Positions 60,833 through 64,000 of a stretch of 64,000 nt of DNA are shown piece after piece. The notes beneath the pieces were generated by a model, which saw nothing but the letters and a program-made list of their open reading frames with translations, ran no database searches and was not told the DNA's origin. Position 1 is the first letter of the stretch. Every line of letters begins with the position of its first letter. The position numbers and the translations under genes are program-made. The stretch comes from SXOA01 sp046593355 (GTDB taxonomy: Bacteria > Planctomycetota > Planctomycetia > Pirellulales > Pirellulaceae): positions 1 through 64,000 of the forward strand of contig JBKJNY010000242.1 in the NCBI GenBank assembly GCA_046593355.1, given 5' to 3'.

Positions 60833-63424
60833 TTAGACATTCGGTGTTAACGCCGTCTCTCCTTGTTGCCTTAATACGGGCCAGGCCAAAATCCCCATCT
60901 CCACCAGCAAACACGCGAACACAAACAAGACCAAATACCACCACCAATTCTGTCCCTGGATCGTGGCACCGGCCAGGCTGATGTCTTCTCCCACGCCTAC
61001 CCAGCGAAGGTTGCTATTGCCAGAGCGCTCCTCGAACTTCTCGCGCGACAGGGGCGAGAGGTGCGATTCCTCCGCATCGCCGTTGACCACCAGCGGGATT
61101 TCCCAGACCGGCTTCTCCGACACCGTCGGCTGCGAGGGGTCCACCGACGCCGGTTGACCGCGGTAGGCGGAAATGCGGTACGCCCCCCGCTGATACATTC
61201 CGCTGACCGTCACGCCCCGCTGCTCCTTGCCGATGTACCCGATGTCGAGCGGTTCGGAGGGAGCATCGCCGGGGCGCGTGAGGGCGACCGACAAATCGTG
61301 ATCTTCGGTGAGCAGCGGAAGTGTCAGCCGTTCCTGCACGCCGTAGTTGCGGCGGGGGAGCGTGGACTGAATCATGCTTCGCAAAATGCGGTCGAAGACG
61401 ACCGTAGCGTTCGTCGTCAGCATCGTGTTCCAGTTCGAGGACAGTCCGCTGGCGCAGAAGATGACCGTGCCGCGGCCGATTTTCCGCTCCACGAGAAATG
61501 GCGAGCCTTTCTCATCGCTGAACCTGGCGAGCACCCGCGGCATCTGTTGTTCGACGAGCAAGCTAATCTTCGCCTGGCGGGCGATATCATCCGTGGGAAT
61601 GTCGCTTTCGGAAGATGCCGTGCCGCTTGCACTGGCCCAGGTCAGCCACTGCGGCCGCAGTTCCTTGAGCCGCATTTCATCTTCCACCTGCTGCTTGCGG
61701 TCTTCTTCCGTCAGCGCGCCACCGGCGGTCTTGGTGTCGCGCTCCGCCTTTCGCTTCTCCGCGGCGGCGATGAAAGCTAGTTCTTCGCCGAGCTTTTTCC
61801 TCTGCGTTTCTTTCCAGGCATCCAGCGTCTCGCGACTCACGTCAGCTTCGACGGCTTTGAAAAAGAAGGGTTCGGAATAGAGGTCGCGCAGGTCGTTTTC
61901 GGGCATCCCGGCAAGCTGAAAAAATTCGTCACCGGACAGGCTTTCAAACGACAGGGAAAACGGCTTCAGGTTTTCTCCGGCCGCCTCGGGCGTTTCGCCG
62001 ATGGCATCGCGTTTCAGTGGCGAGGGCAGAATCCCCTCGCCATCTTTCCAAGCGGCGGCATCCCACGCACCGGGATTGAACTCCGCCCCGGCCGCGATGA
62101 GCAGTTGGCCGCCCTGCTTCACATAATCCCGCAACATCGGAACCGTGTTCACGTCGTCGATATTCGCCAGTCCGGCAACGACCACCAGCCGGGCATCGGA
62201 CAGCACGTCTTGGGTCAGCTCGTCGGCCCGCACATGTTTAATCTTCACCACCTGTCGCGGCGTTTCCTCCCGCGCCGCCTTCGGCGCGAGCAATTTCCGC
62301 AGGCGAATCGTCTCCCCGAGCCGATTGCGGGCGGGGTCTTCGTCTTCCGCTCCGAATTGATCGACGAACACCACCGGCAGCGCGGCGACGACCGGCACGG
62401 CCAGGAACCGCTGATCGTCGGACGGAAGTTCGTCCTGGTCAATCGTGGCCCTCAGCGTGACGAAGACCGGTTTGCCCGGCTCCGGCATTTCATTCAGAGC
62501 GTTGAAGGTGTATTCGAAATCAACTTCACGAGTTCCCTCGCCGGGCTCCAGCAGGACCAGCTTTTCGCCGATGACCGATTCGCCGAGATAGAGCTTGACC
62601 GGCACATCCCGCCGCGCATCCAGGCCGGAATACTGCACCTGCACGACAATGGTGCTGGGCGTTTCCACGTCGGCCAGGCCGTCCTGCACCCGCAACTCGG
62701 CAATCCAGGCGTTTTTCGGGTTGGACAACGAGACATCCACCACCTGCATCGCCGGCAGGTCCTTGAGTGTCTCGGGGCTGGTCAGGTCTTTCCAGTTGCT
62801 CTCCTGCTGGTCGCTGATGAAGATAATTCGCTTCGCCAATTCCGGAGCCGCTTCGCTGGCTTTCTTCGCCTCGTTGACCGCCTTCAGGACCGTGGCGGAG
62901 CGATCGACGATTTCAATCTTCTCCAGGGCTTCCAGGGCGTTCTCTTTCGTGTCGAACGGGTCAGGGCTGTAACCTTCCCGCGAGCCGCAGGCCGGAATGA
63001 CCGAGATCTTGCTGCCGGCGGGGAGCTTGTCGATCAGCGACTTGGCCTTCTCTTTCGCCCGCGTCAGTCCAGTCCCTTCCGCCGTCGTGCCGTAGTCCAT
63101 GCTCAGACTGTTATCAACGACGAGAATGGCATGCACCGGCTGATGCTCGTTCAGCCCCTCTTGCCGCTGGGAGAAAAAGGGCTGGGCGAGTGCCAGTCCG
63201 AAGAAGAACACGGCCGCCGTCCGCAGGACCAGGAGAATAATGTCCCGGATTTGCAGGATGCGGCGGTTCCGCTGCATCGCCTCGCGGAGAAAGTCCATCG
63301 CCGCCCACTGCACCACCTTGAACCGCCGCCGGTTGAGCAAATGGATGATGATCGGCCCCAGGGCGCAGACAGCCCCCGCAACAAGGAAACCGGCAGTCGT
63401 GAGTGAGAAGCCGAGGAAGGACAT
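60833..63424 (-). CDS. BatA-like protein with N-terminal aerotolerance domain and VWA domain
   Basis: 863 residues from the ATG at 63424. The N-terminal BatA domain (F-L-x4-T...ALGPIIIHLLNRRRFKVVQW) has two membrane segments at about 10-30 and 61-81. VWA domain with DNSLS (104-108) and RIIFISDQQESNW. Long middle part with amidotransferase-like features (ARLVVVAGLANID; GQLLIAAG), and a C-terminal membrane helix at about 828-853. Family knowledge: BatA-type proteins partner with MoxR ATPases. Paralogous in design to the 838-residue neighbour. Confidence 0.85.
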   Translation of the reverse strand: MSFLGFSLTTAGFLVAGAVCALGPIIIHLLNRRRFKVVQWAAMDFLREAMQRNRRILQIRDIILLVLRTAAVFFFGLALAQPFFSQRQEGLNEHQPVHAILVVDNSLSMDYGTTAEGTGLTRAKEKAKSLIDKLPAGSKISVIPACGSREGYSPDPFDTKENALEALEKIEIVDRSATVLKAVNEAKKASEAAPELAKRIIFISDQQESNWKDLTSPETLKDLPAMQVVDVSLSNPKNAWIAELRVQDGLADVETPSTIVVQVQYSGLDARRDVPVKLYLGESVIGEKLVLLEPGEGTREVDFEYTFNALNEMPEPGKPVFVTLRATIDQDELPSDDQRFLAVPVVAALPVVFVDQFGAEDEDPARNRLGETIRLRKLLAPKAAREETPRQVVKIKHVRADELTQDVLSDARLVVVAGLANIDDVNTVPMLRDYVKQGGQLLIAAGAEFNPGAWDAAAWKDGEGILPSPLKRDAIGETPEAAGENLKPFSLSFESLSGDEFFQLAGMPENDLRDLYSEPFFFKAVEADVSRETLDAWKETQRKKLGEELAFIAAAEKRKAERDTKTAGGALTEEDRKQQVEDEMRLKELRPQWLTWASASGTASSESDIPTDDIARQAKISLLVEQQMPRVLARFSDEKGSPFLVERKIGRGTVIFCASGLSSNWNTMLTTNATVVFDRILRSMIQSTLPRRNYGVQERLTLPLLTEDHDLSVALTRPGDAPSEPLDIGYIGKEQRGVTVSGMYQRGAYRISAYRGQPASVDPSQPTVSEKPVWEIPLVVNGDAEESHLSPLSREKFEERSGNSNLRWVGVGEDISLAGATIQGQNWWWYLVLFVFACLLVEMGILAWPVLRQQGETALTPNV

Positions 63425-63453
63425 CAAAACCTATTTAATCTCAAGACAGGAAT

Positions 63454-63532
63454 GGCAAGAAAATGGATGGCAAGAAGATAAGATTCGAAGTACAAATCCT
63501 TTCTTCATCTTCTTGCCATCCATTTTCTTGCC
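63454..63532. repeat. 26-bp perfect inverted repeat ahead of the BatA-like gene
   Basis: 63454-63479 (starting GGCAAGAAAATGGATGGC) is the exact reverse complement of 63507-63532, with a 27-nt loop. It is placed in the 126-nt spacer between the prenyltransferase-repeat gene and the BatA-like gene. Confidence 0.9.
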
Positions 63533-63550
63533 TTTGATCCTGGCATTTTC

Positions 63551-64000
63551 TTACTTAGTTTTATTCTTAAAACTCTCAATCTTCCCTTCCTGCAGAATCG
63601 GCAGATACCGATTCGGAATCGCCAAAATGAAGCAGGAGACGCTGGTCGCGTACAACTCGCCGTCGCGGCCACCGACCTGGCCGCCGCCGCGGGCACCGAT
63701 GTTCCGCCAGACGCCGTTGGTCTGCGAATTGTTTGCGTCCATGACCTGCGAATCGACCAGGTGGTCTCGCATTTTTGGGTAGCTCTGCTCCCAATATTCG
63801 CCGTTCACTTGGTACAGGGCCTGACCGACGTAATACAGGGTGTAGGCGTCGAACGGCATCTGGCCGTCTCGGCCTTTCGGTTTGGGGATTTCGCGGATGG
63901 CGGCTGTAATGACCTCCATGTTCTTGGGAATCCGCCAGTCGTCGTACTGGCCGAACTCCTGCATGCAAACCACGCCGGCAGCCGCCATGGCAATCGTCCC
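63551..64000 (-). CDS. Prenyltransferase/squalene-cyclase-repeat protein, C-terminal part (cut by the window)
   Basis: The frame runs off the right edge, so only the last 149 residues are seen. The visible part (TIAMAAAGVVCMQEFGQYDD, then FDAYTLYYVGQALYQVNG, then ATSVSCFILAIPNRYLPILQ) has the helical repeat pattern of squalene-cyclase/prenyltransferase-like alpha-toroids found in such planctomycete operons. The final ILQEGKIESF ending is typical there. No catalytic Asp motif can be judged. First visible gene of the MoxR/BatA operon. Confidence 0.7.
   Translation of the reverse strand, partial: GTIAMAAAGVVCMQEFGQYDDWRIPKNMEVITAAIREIPKPKGRDGQMPFDAYTLYYVGQALYQVNGEYWEQSYPKMRDHLVDSQVMDANNSQTNGVWRNIGARGGGQVGGRDGELYATSVSCFILAIPNRYLPILQEGKIESFKNKTK

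Overview
The window comes from a planctomycete, probably a Gemmatales-type member. This is an inference from gene content: TAT-exported DUF1501 and Gfo/Idh proteins, a TIGR03067 protein, an orphan formylmethanofuran dehydrogenase subunit A, a MoxR/DUF58/BatA-VWA/prenyltransferase-repeat operon, giant WD40-TPR proteins and kinases of the planctomycete type. The DNA is GC-rich. I saw no rRNA, tRNA or CRISPR array.

1-23475: the most unusual part. Two paralogous two-gene modules stand head to head around an 809-nt spacer. Each encodes a Hanks-type Ser/Thr kinase fused to TIR-like, DUF4062-like and second TIR-like domains. The kinase gene overlaps by 4 nt (ATGA or GTGA) a gene for an nSTAND1 NTPase followed by one membrane segment, about ten WD40 repeats, a PDZ-like domain and TPRs. 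The second NTPase (3800 aa) has also gained four discoidin-like units and a LamG-like domain. The likely logic is an NTP-dependent, membrane-spanning sensor coupled to a kinase/TIR protein, that is, a conflict (defence) or signalling system. The end of an IS66 transposase lies at the left edge.

23476-30900: a mobile region. It holds a sigma-like HTH protein, two small or unknown proteins, two convergent tyrosine recombinases (one coupled to an excisionase-like HTH protein) with three tandem 11-mers between them, and a decayed IS630 element.

30929-35231 (minus strand): a periplasmic-type molybdenum hydroxylase operon (2Fe-2S, Moco and FAD subunits plus a small Cys protein). All four cysteine ligands of the plant-ferredoxin-type cluster are Ser, and the FAD subunit lacks the cysteines of the PaoB-type 4Fe-4S cluster.

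35468-48493: mixed housekeeping genes. These are a hypothetical protein, a MITE-like element and other palindromic repeats, fhcA, a DUF4058 protein, a VOC protein, a PIN-TRAM protein, acpP-fabF, a TIGR03067 protein, a nucleotide-sugar epimerase, a DoxX-Gfo/Idh pair and a coupled pair of unknown genes.

48543-64000 (minus strand): a long operon, read from the right edge leftward: prenyltransferase-repeat protein (cut by the window), BatA/VWA protein, VWA/glutamine-amidotransferase-like membrane protein, DUF4175-like membrane protein, a 1314-aa Ala-rich coiled-coil protein, MoxR ATPase, DUF58 protein and DUF1501 protein. Most of its longer spacers carry their own inverted or word-like repeat. 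One of these, a 53-nt double hairpin, recurs in the molybdenum hydroxylase operon.
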